DNA from: Gnetum montanum
Taxonomy: Eukaryota > Streptophyta > Gnetopsida > Gnetales > Gnetaceae
DNA length: 64,000 nt
NCBI GenBank assembly: GCA_015680685.1
Contig: MNCI01034303.1
Location: forward strand, 117,718-181,717
Direction of reading: 5' to 3'
The notes under the pieces were generated by a model. That model was not told where the DNA came from and did no database searches. It saw nothing but the letters and a program-made list of their open reading frames with translations. This document shows positions 1-12,013 of the stretch, in pieces. The translations under genes were made by a program, and so were the position numbers. The first letter of the stretch is position 1, and each line of letters opens with the position of its first letter.

Positions 1-1000
1 GGCCAATTGTCTTCCACAATGCATATGACTTTGTAAAATCCTCTAAATGATGCCAACATATTGATGATGTATAAACAAGGTTCAAGGAATCAAAATAGTA
101 GATTTAGCCTATAAAGCATTTTGATCTATGAGAAATTAACATCATAGGTCCTATTACATTTTCTTCAATACACAAAGTGGGACAAAGTAGTTATAATAAC
201 TAATTACACTATAGTAAATATTATTAAATTCCTCAAGAAGTGTGTGATAAAAAATCTTTGCATGTCTCACACACTTACATCTAACAATAAGACTCACTTC
301 ATTTGACTAACTTTCAAGAAACTAATGAAACATGTGGGGTCAAACATAAGTTCATCATACCATATCACCCCTAAGTCAACAAACAAGTTAATATTACTAA
401 TTGATAAATATCTTGAAGACTAACATGTATCATTATTAAGTATAGAAAATATTGGAGCACTAAACTTAATGATGCTCTTTGGCCTTATAGATCAACATGG
501 AAACTTTGCATTAGTTATTTTTCATACAAACTAGTGTATGGAAATTTACTTAAACTATAGATACAAGTAAAACTCTATACACTTAACACCACTTATGACC
601 TAGACTTGGAACTCACATTAGCATAACAAGAGAGCTTGATAAACCTAAATGTGTTAATAAAAAATAGAAAACTAGCTCTTATTTATAATTACACTTACAA
701 AATTTATAATCAAAAGAGGTATGATTTAGAAATTAGATGTCTAGACCTTCAACCAAGAGACAAGGTCCTTAACTATAACCTAAATCATGTACCATAATGT
801 ACAAAGTTTCAAATGCTTTGGGAGGAATCATCCATAGTCCATGTAGCTTATAGGTATAGTGTGTTGTAGATTTATCATCCAACAAAAACATAGAATCATA
901 TCCTTATTAATATTTAGCAAATTAAGCCATTTTATAAATTCTATGGGACCAATGCCTTAAAAACTTCTAACCATTCTACCATGAGATCCTTTTTCCACAT
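1..1000 (+). pseudogene. Integrase C-terminal remnant (element A, Athila-like Ty3/gypsy)
   Basis: Decayed end of a pol gene. Translation in shifting frames gives the end of the integrase catalytic core (a PYHP-type block near 355-400, corresponding to HPQANDQAEVTN in element B). It is followed by a WSTKLNDALW-like block near 450-490, with a Y-x-S-T-W-K and LVYG continuation, and by a C-terminal domain ending near 1000. The same blocks occur in the same order in element B at 9420-9900. Stops and indels are frequent, so it is dead. The 5' part of pol, gag and the 5' LTR would lie left of the window. The assignment rests on colinearity with B. Confidence 0.75.
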
Positions 1001-2658
1001 GTTTCCATCAAAACTCAATTATGAAGAAAATCTTTTGTAATGAGCTAAACGAAATTTTTAAAACATTTTATTTTGAACTTTCTTTTAATTTTTCAATTTC
1101 TTTATATTTTTTATTCTTTATTTCTTATATAGATTTACCATTTATTTGATTCATCATTTAACAAATTTTTGTTAATAGATCATGTTTTATGTCTAGGAGT
1201 TAACTTTGGTTTTGGAATTATATCCTATGTTATCAAAATATTATAATAGTAATTATATAAATGTAGTGAGATCATAACATCCATCCTTTTATTTCCATAA
1301 ATAAGGGGATCTTATCATGGAAGTAATATGATTTTTATTACATAGAGACCTAACCCATTATTTTTATAATTAATTAATTGTATCATGTACTTAATGCATG
1401 TTTTCCAATTTTTTCTTGTTAAGTAATGGTGTTTTCATATGATTGTCATTGGTCTAGTAGGCCTAGGATGACATAATATGAAATATTTGGCAAAGTTATG
1501 TCCTTGCTTTGAAATCCAAATGGATAGGTATGATGGTCATTTAATCATACTTAATACAAAAGGTCCATTACAAAGATTGTAAGGTATCTTAAATCATGAT
1601 ATTTGTGATCCTTTCTTATGTTATTTCATCTCATTACTATGCTCAATTATGAAGCTAATAATTATGTTTAGTATAGTGTGGAATCCCAATGACAATAGTT
1701 GTTTGGTTGTTAGGACATAAAATTGATTGACATTTAGTTTTCAAGGTGCCCATGAACATCTTATGAAACAATTATATAAGGTCAATTTAAGATCTTGATA
1801 TGGAAAGGATCCACCTATATAACTCTTGAAGATCTAGCCAATGAGACAACCCAACAAGCTAAAAACATCAAGTGTTATTTGTTTCACTATTGTACATAAT
1901 CATTTGATCATTTCTCTTTATCTTTATTAAAATTTCATGATAAACCCCAAGCTTCTTATTTATTTGAGCTTTCAAACCATGTCAATCCATTATTCCAACT
2001 TGTCTAAATTATCCATATGTTTTCTATGGATTATAACCATTCCTATGGTTCTCCTTAAACACTAGAAATGCAAAAAAAAAATTCAAAAATAGGCCAGAAA
2101 TTAAGAAACATTTTAACATTAGGCTTAGTCAATGTAGCCAAATTGATGGAGCAACATCAAACCAAAGGAAAAAACTTATATATGACCATGGCACTATTTG
2201 AAAATTTTTCGTTTCTGTCATTTTTGGTAAAAGATCTCTTGTCATTTCTTAGAACTAGAGAATTACAACTATGATATCTAGTGCATTGGACCTCCAATGT
2301 CAACCATTTGAAAACCTGAGTTTTCAACGTTGAGCTCTAGATCATGGGGGCATCTAATCTATAATTTCTAGTCTTCTAAAATATCCCAAATTTTAAACTC
2401 TTAATATAGTTAACATTAATATTTAATCAAAGTAATTCAAAATTAAGATAACCCAAATACATTATATGGTAATCACTTAGGGGTGTTAATGTTACAATGC
2501 TCTAAAACTAAGTAAATTTTAAAGGCCAATTAAGGTTCAAACTTTGATGGAATTCATTTGAAAAATAACAAATTAATCATTAAAGTGATTATAAATGGTT
2601 CTTAAGAAATTTTTGAAGGAAAGTGATCCATTCTAGAGAATGAAAAAGCAAAAACAAG
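1001..2658 (+). other. Post-pol noncoding block of element A
   Basis: There is no convincing ORF here. The stretch is colinear with the post-pol regions of B (about 9990-11624), D (20341-22000) and F (37560-38025 plus 41500-42919). Shared landmarks are a block ending in a 'taa.aag.gg.tctttatcatgg' pattern near 1305-1325, a purine-rich 'aaaggatccacct' near 1806, and 'tcatgggggc' near 2342. A short ORF at 2068-2274 has no recognisable similarity and is taken as chance. Confidence 0.6.
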
Positions 2659-2844
2659 ATGGACAAAGATAAGATTGTCAGCAAAAGTAAGAACTAGAGG
2701 ACACCAATGCAACTAGAACTACAAGGAAGGAGTCCAAAGTAAAATCTATTAGATAGATTCCCACCAAAAAAGGAATTCTAGGTAGGATGAAGCATAAAAT
2801 TTGAGACCTAGCCTCAAATTTACTCTAACAAAGTCCTATCTAGA
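2659..2844 (+). pseudogene. Extra ORF of element A, segment 1 (N-terminus)
   Basis: First piece of the ORF that lies between pol and the 3' LTR. The ATG at 2659 follows a purine-rich stretch ending in AAG. The segment is basic (MDKDKIVSKSKN, then a stop) and has several in-frame stops. It is 186 nt long, a multiple of three, up to the insertion point of element B, and the same frame resumes at 12736. It corresponds in position to the F copy starting at 42920; sequence similarity in this N-terminal part is weak. Confidence 0.5.
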
Positions 2845-3701
2845 TGATGAGAGCAGTTACTCTAGAGGTTTATTCTAATTATTAGAGTGGCCGTTTCTCT
2901 AAAATTAGAGCAGTTTCTCTAATTATTATAGTAGTTGCTCCCAAGCCTATGAATTCAGTGTTGAGCCACACAATTTAGAGGAGGAAGTCTTGGAAGGAGG
3001 TCTTTCACAGGAAGTCTTTTAGAAGTCAAGTAGCGAAACTTTTGTAGTTAGAGTATTTTCCAAGTGCCCAAAGTAGGAGGTCTAAGTGTGGATGGATCTT
3101 TATTTGAGCATTGTGTACCTGAGCACACCTTGTGTATGGCAATAAAGATGAGCTCTTGGATTCATCCTTGCAGCACTTGAGATTTTTTTTCCTACTCATT
3201 TCCTTTATTTTATTTTCTTTTGCATTTATTTTATTTTATTTTATGCACTTTACATTTTTGTTATTAGCACACACAGTACGATCACTTCGAGCATGCATGT
3301 AACACTTGGTAACCTAGTAATGGTTAGCATTTGGTAATACCAGTAGTGTTATGTTGGTTTAGGATGTGTACGACAAGTGAGAATGGATACTAGTGTTAGG
3401 ATTAGTTTAAAACCTAGTTAATTAGTAGTTAAGTTAAATTAGTCACTTAGTTATCTCTCTCTCTCTCTTCTCCCTTATTAGCAGTAGAACATAAAAACAT
3501 AAAAGCTATAGAAATCATATGCCTCAAACTTACTTAACCATACAATTGTGACATATAAGTAAGTTTGGGAAGACAACGATCAACCAACCCGTCCTTGTTC
3601 TAGAAAGGTGCATAGGCACTTAGTCCTTGGAATTCGATCAGATAATGTGTGAAACACTTGTATTCATATGGTTGAGCATAGGGGTACCTCACCGCTCATC
3701 A
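2845..3701 (+). repeat. 5' LTR of element B
   Basis: 857 bp, TGATGAG...CTCATCA. It contains a (TC)n run near 3452-3467. It is about 140 bp longer than the 3' LTR because a block covering roughly 3450-3610 is missing there. A promoter should lie in this LTR but no clear TATA box can be assigned. Confidence 0.92.
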
Positions 3702-3777
3702 TTGGCACCGTTGTTGGGGACTTAGTTGTTTGTGTGCTCATCATTGGCACCATTGTCTGGGACTTAGTTATTTGTGC
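3694..3777 (+). repeat. 42-bp tandem duplication of LTR end plus primer site (element B)
   Basis: The last 8 bp of the LTR, the primer site and the following bases (3694-3735) are repeated directly at 3736-3777 with only a few substitutions. The element therefore has two primer-site copies, at 3703-3720 and 3745-3762. Confidence 0.9.
3703..3720 (+). other. Primer binding site of element B (tRNA-Asp type)
   Basis: TGGCACCGTTGTTGGGGA, one base after the LTR. It matches the TGGCGCCGTTGCCGGGGA-type site known from Athila elements, with C-to-T and G-to-A changes. Confidence 0.85.
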
Positions 3778-3879
3778 ACTAATTAGAACATAGGAAATCA
3801 TTGACATCATTGGAACGAACGTTTAGGGTTGAATGAGGAAATAATAAACAAGAGTACATTACACTCTAAACAAAAAAAT

Positions 3880-6330
3880 ATGTCTCCTTCTTCGTACGAA
3901 AGCACCTCACCGCCTAGGTCTGAAATAGGAAATAATTAGCAGTGTAATACACATGACATTGATCTGCTAGTCCCTCAATGAGTTTGATTGGTATATATTC
4001 ATCCTAATGAGTATATACTAGACTTCACCTTTATCCTCCATCAAGATGAAAATCTGCATTGGCAAGACTTAGAAGGTAACATAGTGTTAGCTGTCAATTA
4101 TTCAATCCTAAGCATGCTTCTTTGTGCTCTCACATGAATTGGAATGTTGCACTTACATGTAGAATACATTGTGTAAGACCATGACTCAAGAGAATACCAT
4201 ACCATAGAGGCACAATGTCAAAGGGACTTGCAATAGGAGAGACATCATAAGTCTTTCAAGGGTAAGTGGTCCCAGGATGCCCCACATGTCTTAAGTGGAA
4301 ATGAGGGTGGTGAACCTACCTCTAGAAGTTGGCCACACAAAGATGTTCCTCCCCTTGACTTTGGCCAAGGGGTTATGTATCAGGACATTCATTACACTAT
4401 TCATAACCTAGGTTTTGATACCCATGGAAACAAAGGATCCAAAAAAGGAACACGAACTCATGATAAAGGTGGACATTCTGATTGCAATCGTGATTAGGGC
4501 CAAGACCACAGAAGAGAAGGTAGTAAACACCATCATGGTGATGGTTCTCCTTCTTCTTCACCTTCATCATCTCCTTCAACCTCTCTTTCAATATCCATAC
4601 GTGGTCATAAAGAAAAATACCATGGGGATAAAGGTAGGTAAAGTAGAAGTCATAGACAAAATAGCCAGGAAAGGGGATGAGGACATTCTAGAGAGTCATG
4701 ACATAGAAGAAGGGAGAGTAGGGAACAACATAAGCATCATAGACACCATGGATGAGATGATAATAATGAACCCCTAATCACTATTCAAGGTATGTTAGAC
4801 ATAACTGAGGCTGTTAGAATTCCAACAAGGCACCAGAAAGATAGTAGGATCAAGAGATTAGATATGAAAAACATCCCATGATTTGAAGGGGGATACAATG
4901 CTGATCCTTAGAATCATTTACAAGCATTCAATTATGTGTGTGCCTTACAGAACATAGAGAATGAATGAAAAAAACTTAATTTGTTCCCGCGAACACTAGT
5001 TAAAGAAGTGAAAAGCTGGTACTAGTCCTTAGAATCGGAATCTATTTGTAGATGGAGTACTATGTTAGAATTATTCAACAATAAGTACCAAATATACTCC
5101 TGAGTGTTTAACTTGTGAAAGAAAATCCAAGGCTGAAAATAAGGAGGACATGAACTGTTGAATGCTACCATGGGTCAATACTATGCACTGTTACATCGTT
5201 GTCCTAGACATGGTTATTTGCAAAGGGATCAACTGGCATGAAATGAGAAGAACCCTTAGGACTTATGCCAAAGGAATACTATCTAAGTTTAGGTCCCATC
5301 AAATTCAAAGACTATTGGAGCAAGTTGCTAAGGAAGAAGGTGAGCTACAGAAGAGAGAAAATGCAGAAGAGTATAACTAAGATCCTTCCCTTTGGAAGAG
5401 GGGAGTAAGATTTTGTGAGCATGAAGAAGAGTCACCACTCAAAGAGATGGTGAATAGGAAAAATTTGCCTATCCAAAAGATGACATCAGAAGTTTTGGCA
5501 GAGGTAGATCAAATGTGGGATTCCTTAGACAATAGATTTTAAATTGTTCTTAAAATAGTACAGGAGTCTAGAGAGCAAGGTAGTGAGAAAAGGAAAAAAG
5601 AAAGAGGCTGAACATGCATGTATCAAGGGTAAGGGAAAATTTTCCATCATTGAAAAGGTTGTGGATTCAGAAATAGATAATGATAGTGGATGCGAGATAT
5701 GTCAATATTACCATCTAAAGGGATGTTGCCTTATAATCTCACATCTGTAGGAGTCTAGAGTGTATGCACTAAATCCATGATTAAACAAAAGGAAAACACC
5801 CGAAAGGTTACCTTATCCTCAAGGTAACCCAAGGCAATTCCACAAACCTTTAACATATTTTCCTAATGGAATGCCACCACAACTGATTGGGAAATATCAA
5901 CAGTGGTAGCACCCACAATCATGGGGAATGCCACCACCAAGGCAACAATATCCTTACTAGAAACCTCACCTGTATGGATATTACATGCAATAGCCAATCT
6001 TCCTACATGACTCTATTGGTCACGTCACTCCTCAACCTCACTACCAAGCCCATGAGTATTATGGAACTCCCTCTTCTAGAGGTGATATTCTGCAAGCATA
6101 TCATCCTTCTCATCCAGCCGCATCTCTTCCACCAATAGCTCCACTACCACCTACTCCCATGATGCAAGGTGAAATCCCTACCTAGCCGTAGCAAAGTAAC
6201 GCCACGAGGGTTGTTAACTCTCAACCTACTATTGGTTGCAACAACCATATGAAGAAAAGACCTTTCTTTAGAACCAATAGTCCAACCAAGCCCTTGCAAT
6301 CATAAGCATTTGATTCCTTAGATGCCTCAG
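3880..6330 (+). pseudogene. gag of element B (broken)
   Basis: The reading probably starts at ATG 3880 (MSPSSYES), equivalent to the gag starts at 17510 in D and 35233 in F. A basic, serine-rich stretch follows (to about 4780). The retrotransposon-gag core comes next, around 4850-5380 (I-P-x-F-E-G-G-Y-N near 4870, KKLNLFPRTLVKE near 4970, LELFNNKYQ near 5070). A CX2CX3HX4C knuckle-like motif lies near 5690 (CEICQYYHLKGCC), and a Pro/Gln-rich tail runs to about 6300. The same blocks occur in D, F and J. Many stops and a few frame changes make it non-functional. Confidence 0.8.
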
Positions 6331-6344
6331 TATTAATCAAAACT

Positions 6345-6860
6345 TTGGAGCCTCCTTCAACTCAACCACCGCACTCAATGCATACAATCATGCTAACACA
6401 TGGTGTTACCAATTGGATCAAAGCTAGCCATCTTCCTATGAAATTATCTTATCTTGGGAGTCCTCTGATATACTTACAAATCACTAGAAATGCACTATGC
6501 AAGGCTCTTTTGGATTCAAGTTCCAATGTCAACTTGATTTCTCAAGAAATGTAGAAGGCCTAGAACCTGCCTCTATTAAAAAAGAGCAACATCCATCTAG
6601 AGTTGGTTGACTAGTCCATCACTATTCCATTGGGACTAGTGGAAGACATTGTTACCATTGTTTGTGTGTAGTCATACCCAGCTGACTTCCTAATGATTCA
6701 AGTAAACAATGGTAGGGAGGACTTCCAAATCATAATGGGAAAAGCATAGCTAAGCACCATCGATGCATGCCTAGGAATCTACAATCTTTTCCTTGAAATG
6801 TCAAAGGAAAATACATTCAGAAAGATCAAGAAGAAGAAAGTTCCATGCATCGCATATAGT
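6345..6860 (+). pseudogene. Aspartic protease domain of element B (broken)
   Basis: A frame running from 6345 contains LPMKLSYLGSPL and then CKALLDSSSNVNLIS. The latter is the retropepsin active-site region, with D-S-S where D-x-G/S is usual. FQIIMGKA, near 6720, matches the second conserved ILG block. An in-frame TAG follows near 6552. The protease lies in a different frame from RT, so at least one frame change separates them. Confidence 0.7.
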
Positions 6861-7129
6861 GACACAGGGTGTAATTGCATGCAGAGGTCATGGTTTGTGA
6901 AAAGTTAACATTGCCTGTATGCAATTAGTATGCACAAGTGATCAACATACAAAGATGCTTGTATGTAGCAACCACATAATAGGAAGGCACCCAGTGCCTG
7001 ACAACTAATTAAGAAAGCAGTTCACTCATATGCATGGAACCAACAAAGGGTTTGACTTGTGCTTACATTGATAGCATAGATGCATTAAAGCAAGTCCACC
7101 ACCAACTCCCAAGTCTTAACCTTGAAAAT

Positions 7130-8653
7130 GTCAACTGGGGGAAGCTGGAAATCCCTAAGAAATTTAAGTAGGAGCCCCTCAAGCTGAAACCATTGCCCAC
7201 TAGTATGGAATACACATTCCTTAAAAATAGAAAATTAGTAATTATTAATGCTAAGCTTGCTCCTCAACAGAAAGAAGAACTACTAAAGGTAATCAATAGG
7301 TGGTCAAAAGCCTTTGCTTGGTCATATCTCAAATTAACTAGAATAAATCCTAGGATATGCCAACATAGGATTTACACCAACCCCTCCATGAAGCCTTGAA
7401 GACAACCATAGAGGCATTTGAATCCAAAGCTAAAGAAAGTAGTCAAGAAAGAAATCAAACAGCTTCTCAAGGCTAGGTTCATATACCCCATTGCTAATAG
7501 AGAATGGGTTAGCCCCTTAGTTACTATGCTGAAAAAGGGAGGAAAATGGAGGGTGTGCATAGATTTTAGGCTACTGAATATGGAAACATTCAAAGATCAA
7601 TTTCCATTTCTATTTGTTGACCAAGTCTTAGACACCATCGCAGGGCATCGCTACTACAATTTTCTGGATGGATATAGCAGATATAATCAAATCCAAGTAG
7701 CCCTAGAAGACCAAGCCAAGACTACGTTCACTAGTCCTTAGGAAACATTTGCATACAAAAAGATGTTTTTTGGCTTGTGCAATACCCCTACAACATTTCA
7801 AAAACTAGTTCTAAGCATCTTCCAACAATAGATAGGAAATGGTGTGGAGGTCTTTATGGATGACTTCTCCACTTATGGAGCAAACTTTGCTCAAGCCTTA
7901 GACCAGTTGGAGCAAGTGTTAAAAAGATGTGTAGAAACTAATTTGAGGCTTAACTGGTAGAAAAGTCATTTTATGGTCCAAGAAGGCATAGTACTAGGGC
8001 AAAAAATCTCACACATAGGGATAGAGGTAGACCCCAAGAAAATCAAAATTATCCAAGGAATTACCTGTTAAATGGAAACTAGCAAAGATATTCGGTCATT
8101 TCTTGGACATACTAGCTACTATAGGAGATTTATTAAGAACTTTTCAAAGGTTGCCAAATCATTGGTGGAATTAATGAAAAAGGACGTACTTTTCGAGTGG
8201 ACCAGAGAATGTGAATTATATTTTCAAACTCTAAAATAGAAGCTAGTAGAAACACCCATTCTACAAGCTCCTGACTAGTCCAAACCATTTCATATCATGA
8301 TTGACATGTCCAAATATGCTTTAGGAGATGTACTTACACAGTTAGATGACTCGAAGCATCCTTATTACATTTACTATGCAAGTAGAAGTATCGTTGGTGC
8401 ACAACTTAACTACACTACCACAGATAAAGAATTAATGGTTGTAGTGTTTGCACTAGAAACATTTAGACACTATGTATTAGGATATAAAGTATATATACAT
8501 ACAGATCATAGTGTAATTTGGTTTCTCATGAATAAGCCAATGGTAAGCCCTCATATCATACGATGGCTTGTAATCTTACAAGAGCTTGATTTAACAATGA
8601 TCGATCGCAAGGGCACTGAGAGTGTAGTTGTTGATCATTTATCTCGGTTGTGA
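7130..8653 (+). pseudogene. Reverse transcriptase and RNase H of element B (broken)
   Basis: One frame reads through from about 7130 to 8653 with roughly ten in-frame stops and no frameshift. RT blocks in order: WVSPLVTMLKKGGKWRVCID (7508-7567), FPFLFVDQVLDTIAGHRYY, FLDGYSRYNQIQVALEDQ, FFGLCNTPTTFQ (7768) and the catalytic VFMDDFSTYG near 7850. RNase H follows with IDMSKYALGDVL (8300), YTTTDKELMVVVFALETFRH (8412-8471), THTDHSVIWFLMNKP-like residues near 8500 and DHLSRL at the end. Several stops sit where W or Q is conserved, for example after TTFTSP. This is the most informative pol in the window and places B in the Athila-type gypsy group. Confidence 0.92.
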
Positions 8654-9975
8654 TGGGATAATAAAGAGGATGAGTATTCAATTTCTAATCATTTCCCTAA
8701 TGAATACCTCTTTGCTGGTGTAGTGAATAATCAATCACCCACGGAGACAAACTAGTATAGTAGAATTCTTACCTATCTCCGCACCCAACAAACACCACAA
8801 GAGTTAAACCTTAGGAAGAAACAAAAGTTTCTTCACTGAGCTAAGTACTTTATGAAGATCACTGGGCAACTTTACAAAGTGTGTCCCAATGGCTTGGTTA
8901 AATGGTTTGTTCTCGATATAGATCAACTATGAGTTCTCCAAGATGCTCATGAGGGTCCTTGTGGGGGTCATTATGCTGGGAGACGAATAACCATCAAGAT
9001 CTTGCTTGCAAGATATTATTGGCCTATAATATTTTGGGATGCCCATCATTTCATCTAGTTTTGTGAGCATTGTCAATGTGATGAGGGAATGACTACTAGA
9101 ATGGAGGGTTTGCAATAATGGATTCAACTGTTAGAACCATTCAACATTTGGTGAATAGATTTTATGGGGCCAATTACATCAATGTCCAATGGAAAAGCCT
9201 ATATCATTGTTATTGTTAATTACCTAACTAAATGGGCAGAAGCAGCTACTGTTAAGGATTGTACATCATCTATAGCAGCATGATTTGTTTAACAAAAAAT
9301 CATAAACAAGTTTGGTGTGCCTTGTGCAATTATTTTAGACAATGATACCCACTTCACATGTGCAACCTTTTGGAAATTAATGCAACACTTAGGGGTTGAG
9401 CATAAATTGACCACACCATGCCACCCTCAAGCAAACGATCAAGCAGAAGTCACCAACAGGGAGATTACAAAAATATTGATAAGAACTATTAGCAAGCTTA
9501 GGTGAGACTGGAGCACTAAACTGAACTATGCTCTTTGGGCATACCACTCCACATGGAAACTCCCTACATGCTACTCTCCCTATGAGTTAGTGTATGAAAA
9601 ATTACCAATGCTTCCCATTCAAACTAAGCTCTGTATACTAGCCATGGCATGTGACCTCAACCTTGACCTTGATATAGCATAGAAACAATAGTTAGTAACC
9701 CTTAACTTGCTAGATGAAAATCGACTAGTTTCCCTATCATCTAATGAGTTTCACAAGGCATTCAATAAACAACGTCATGACCTAAGGATTAGGAAAGTTA
9801 AATATCAATTGGGAGATAAGGTTCTCTACTAGAATTCCACACATCTGCCACAACATATTAAATTTCAAACACTGTGGGAAGGACCTTATATTATTTATAC
9901 AACGTTTCCTTTAGGGGCCATGACAATATACAAACCTGAGAGCCCAGACAAGAAACTGTTGGGTAATGTACAATA
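8654..9975 (+). pseudogene. Integrase of element B (broken)
   Basis: Continues in the frame of RT-RNase H. The zinc-binding HHCC domain is visible at about 8945-9090 (DAHEGPCGGHYAGRR, later CEHCQCDEG). The catalytic core has its first D in IDFMGPI (near 9155), the second in IILDNDTHF (9333) and the E in HPQANDQAEVTN (9420-9460). The C-terminal domain continues through WSTKLNYALWAYHSTWK (9510-9560) and WEGPYIIYT (near 9870). In-frame stops remove W or Q at several places. It ends near 9975, where the noncoding tail begins. Confidence 0.9.
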
Positions 9976-11624
9976 AACCAAACCTTTCCATGAGCTTAGG
10001 ACAACCAATACACATGCTACCTCTTTTGGTGGACAACCTTGCTCACTATTTTGGATCTCCTCCTTCCAACTTAGTCATGGGGGAGATGGCCACCTATGCT
10101 AACTATTCTAGGCTCTCAGTTATTTTTGAATTTTTGTTTTACACATTTTTTTCTTACACATTCTTTCAACTTTTCTTATTTCTATTTTACACCATTGTTC
10201 ATGTTGTTACTGTTTCTTTGTTTGCTTGATTTACTTTTATTCATCATCTAATAAGTGCTCATGATGGTGGATTGAATTATATCATATTAATTGCTAATGT
10301 TTGATTTTTACCTTTGAATTATGATGCTAATATTAAGGTATGGTTCTTTTGGTAAAACAAGCAATGAGTCCATGCCATCCACTCATCCATACAACTCTAT
10401 GGTCTCCTTTGGCTTGGAATTGTACTGTCCCTATTTTTTTAAGTAAACTTTTAATGAATCAGTGGCTAGGTATTTTTCAAACCAAGGAAAGACTCAAAGG
10501 ATGAAAAGGGTGTGACTTCAAGGGGATTCGATGCATTTGTGTTGGCCATTTTCTTGGGTGCTTGGATGATTTTTCTTGGATTTTCCGCCATTTTGACATT
10601 TTTTAAAAATTAGGAAGCTAAGTGAATAAAAAGAGGTCTTTGCATGGTGTGGATCTGATGTAAGAAAAAAGGAGAAAAGAGAGAGTGAGAATTCAAAGCA
10701 CACCCCTTAGACATAATAAAGAAATATGGGCTACAAGCATTGGTTATGGAATTGGAAAGACATGTTATCCATGCCTAAAGGTTCCCTCTAACTAAGGCCC
10801 TTTCTTGCTTCCTATTTCTCCATCTTGCTCTTCTCGGAATGGTGGTGACCCTTTGTGGAAGCATTCTTGTTGCTTCAAGTGGATGGATTGTTCAAGTGTG
10901 TTGATGCGAGGTCACTAGATGTCATTTGTTTGAGTCTGGATTTGGGATGAGTTCCACTCAGTCACATTAACCATAAAATACACAAGGGGCTTTACACAAC
11001 CTTATTCTTGGGATTCCATTCCATTCTCTCCTCTACATATTTCTTCCCATTTTTCACCTCATTTCCTGTTTTATCATTAGTCCATTTTGGGTTGATGCAT
11101 TATTTTTCTTTGGTGCATTCTTATGGATAATTTTTTAACTCTTGCTTCCAAATGACATTCCTAGAGCCTATGGACTGTTTGGTTTGTGGGTTTGTCAAGG
11201 CATAAAAGGCATGAGCCTGCTTTGGGGAGGACCCACCAGCATTTATTTTTGATGCAATTGTTAACTTCTTTCCCTTAAACATTTCCTGTAATCAAGCATT
11301 TCTTATTTCATCCCCATCCATAACATCCATTTAATTGGCATTGCCGTTGATATTTTTTCCCATCTTTCTTGTTCCTCATATTTTTCCATCTTATAGCTAT
11401 CGGAGGTTTGCTCTTAGTCATGGGGGCCCTGGCACAAATTTTTCAATTCTCTCCATTTTACTATTTGCCTAACCCCTACACCTTGGGTAGTCATCTATGA
11501 TAAATCTCCGAAAATGTTTCTGCCATAATCACAACTTAGCCACTGCGCTTCATATTGAGGCAAGGTATCAATTTCATTATGGTTTATCTATCCTTGCTCA
11601 TTTGTGACTATGTTGTGTGTGTAG
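9976..11624 (+). other. Post-pol noncoding region of element B
   Basis: No conserved protein was found. The stretch is colinear with the equivalent regions of A, D and F. Landmarks are LVMGEM...YSR-like codons near 10070, 'gggtgtgacttcaagggga' near 10509, 'gacatgttatccatgcctaa' near 10759, 'tttggggaggacccacc' near 11221 and 'tcatgggggc' near 11420. The ORF at 9966-10229 is only the junction of the integrase end with a pyrimidine-rich stretch. Confidence 0.6.
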
Positions 11625-11860
11625 ATGGAAATCATACAAACAATGGACTAGCCTTGGAGGAAGCACTTAGGATGGACTGGAACTGAAGCATTTATGAAAG
11701 GAGCAGGTCTAGTGGTGTGGCTATGGATAAATAACAAAAGGCACAATCTTAGCATTGGCGGTAACATGCTTCATTTTCTCTCTCTCTCTTTCTCTACAAG
11801 CTACCAAATAAAGGCTTGGATTTCATTTATGTACGAGTTTTCACCAAAATGGTCATGAAT
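11625..11860 (+). pseudogene. Remnant start of the extra ORF in element B
   Basis: A GTGTGTGTAG tract runs directly into ATG at 11625, the same arrangement as at 42919/42920 in F. Only a short, stop-containing reading follows. The sequence then joins the region that in F lies after the ORF (compare 11860-12013 with 55374-55551). B has therefore probably lost most of the ORF by internal deletion. Confidence 0.45.
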
Positions 11861-12003
11861 ACCAATTTTGTAATATGCTTATTGATCCATTCACTAGGCA
11901 TGTTGAGTTTGTCATCCCATTCCATCATCAATTGTCAATTAGTCAATAATCCCATACCTTCCCAATATTTTGTAAGAAACTTGTGGATGAGTTTTCATTT
12001 AAT

Positions 12004-12013
12004 CATGGGGGTA
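12004..12013 (+). other. Polypurine tract of element B
   Basis: CATGGGGGTA immediately before the 3' LTR. The same tract precedes the 3' LTR of F (55542-55551), and a GTGGGGGTA variant precedes that of D, so it is probably the plus-strand primer site. Confidence 0.75.
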
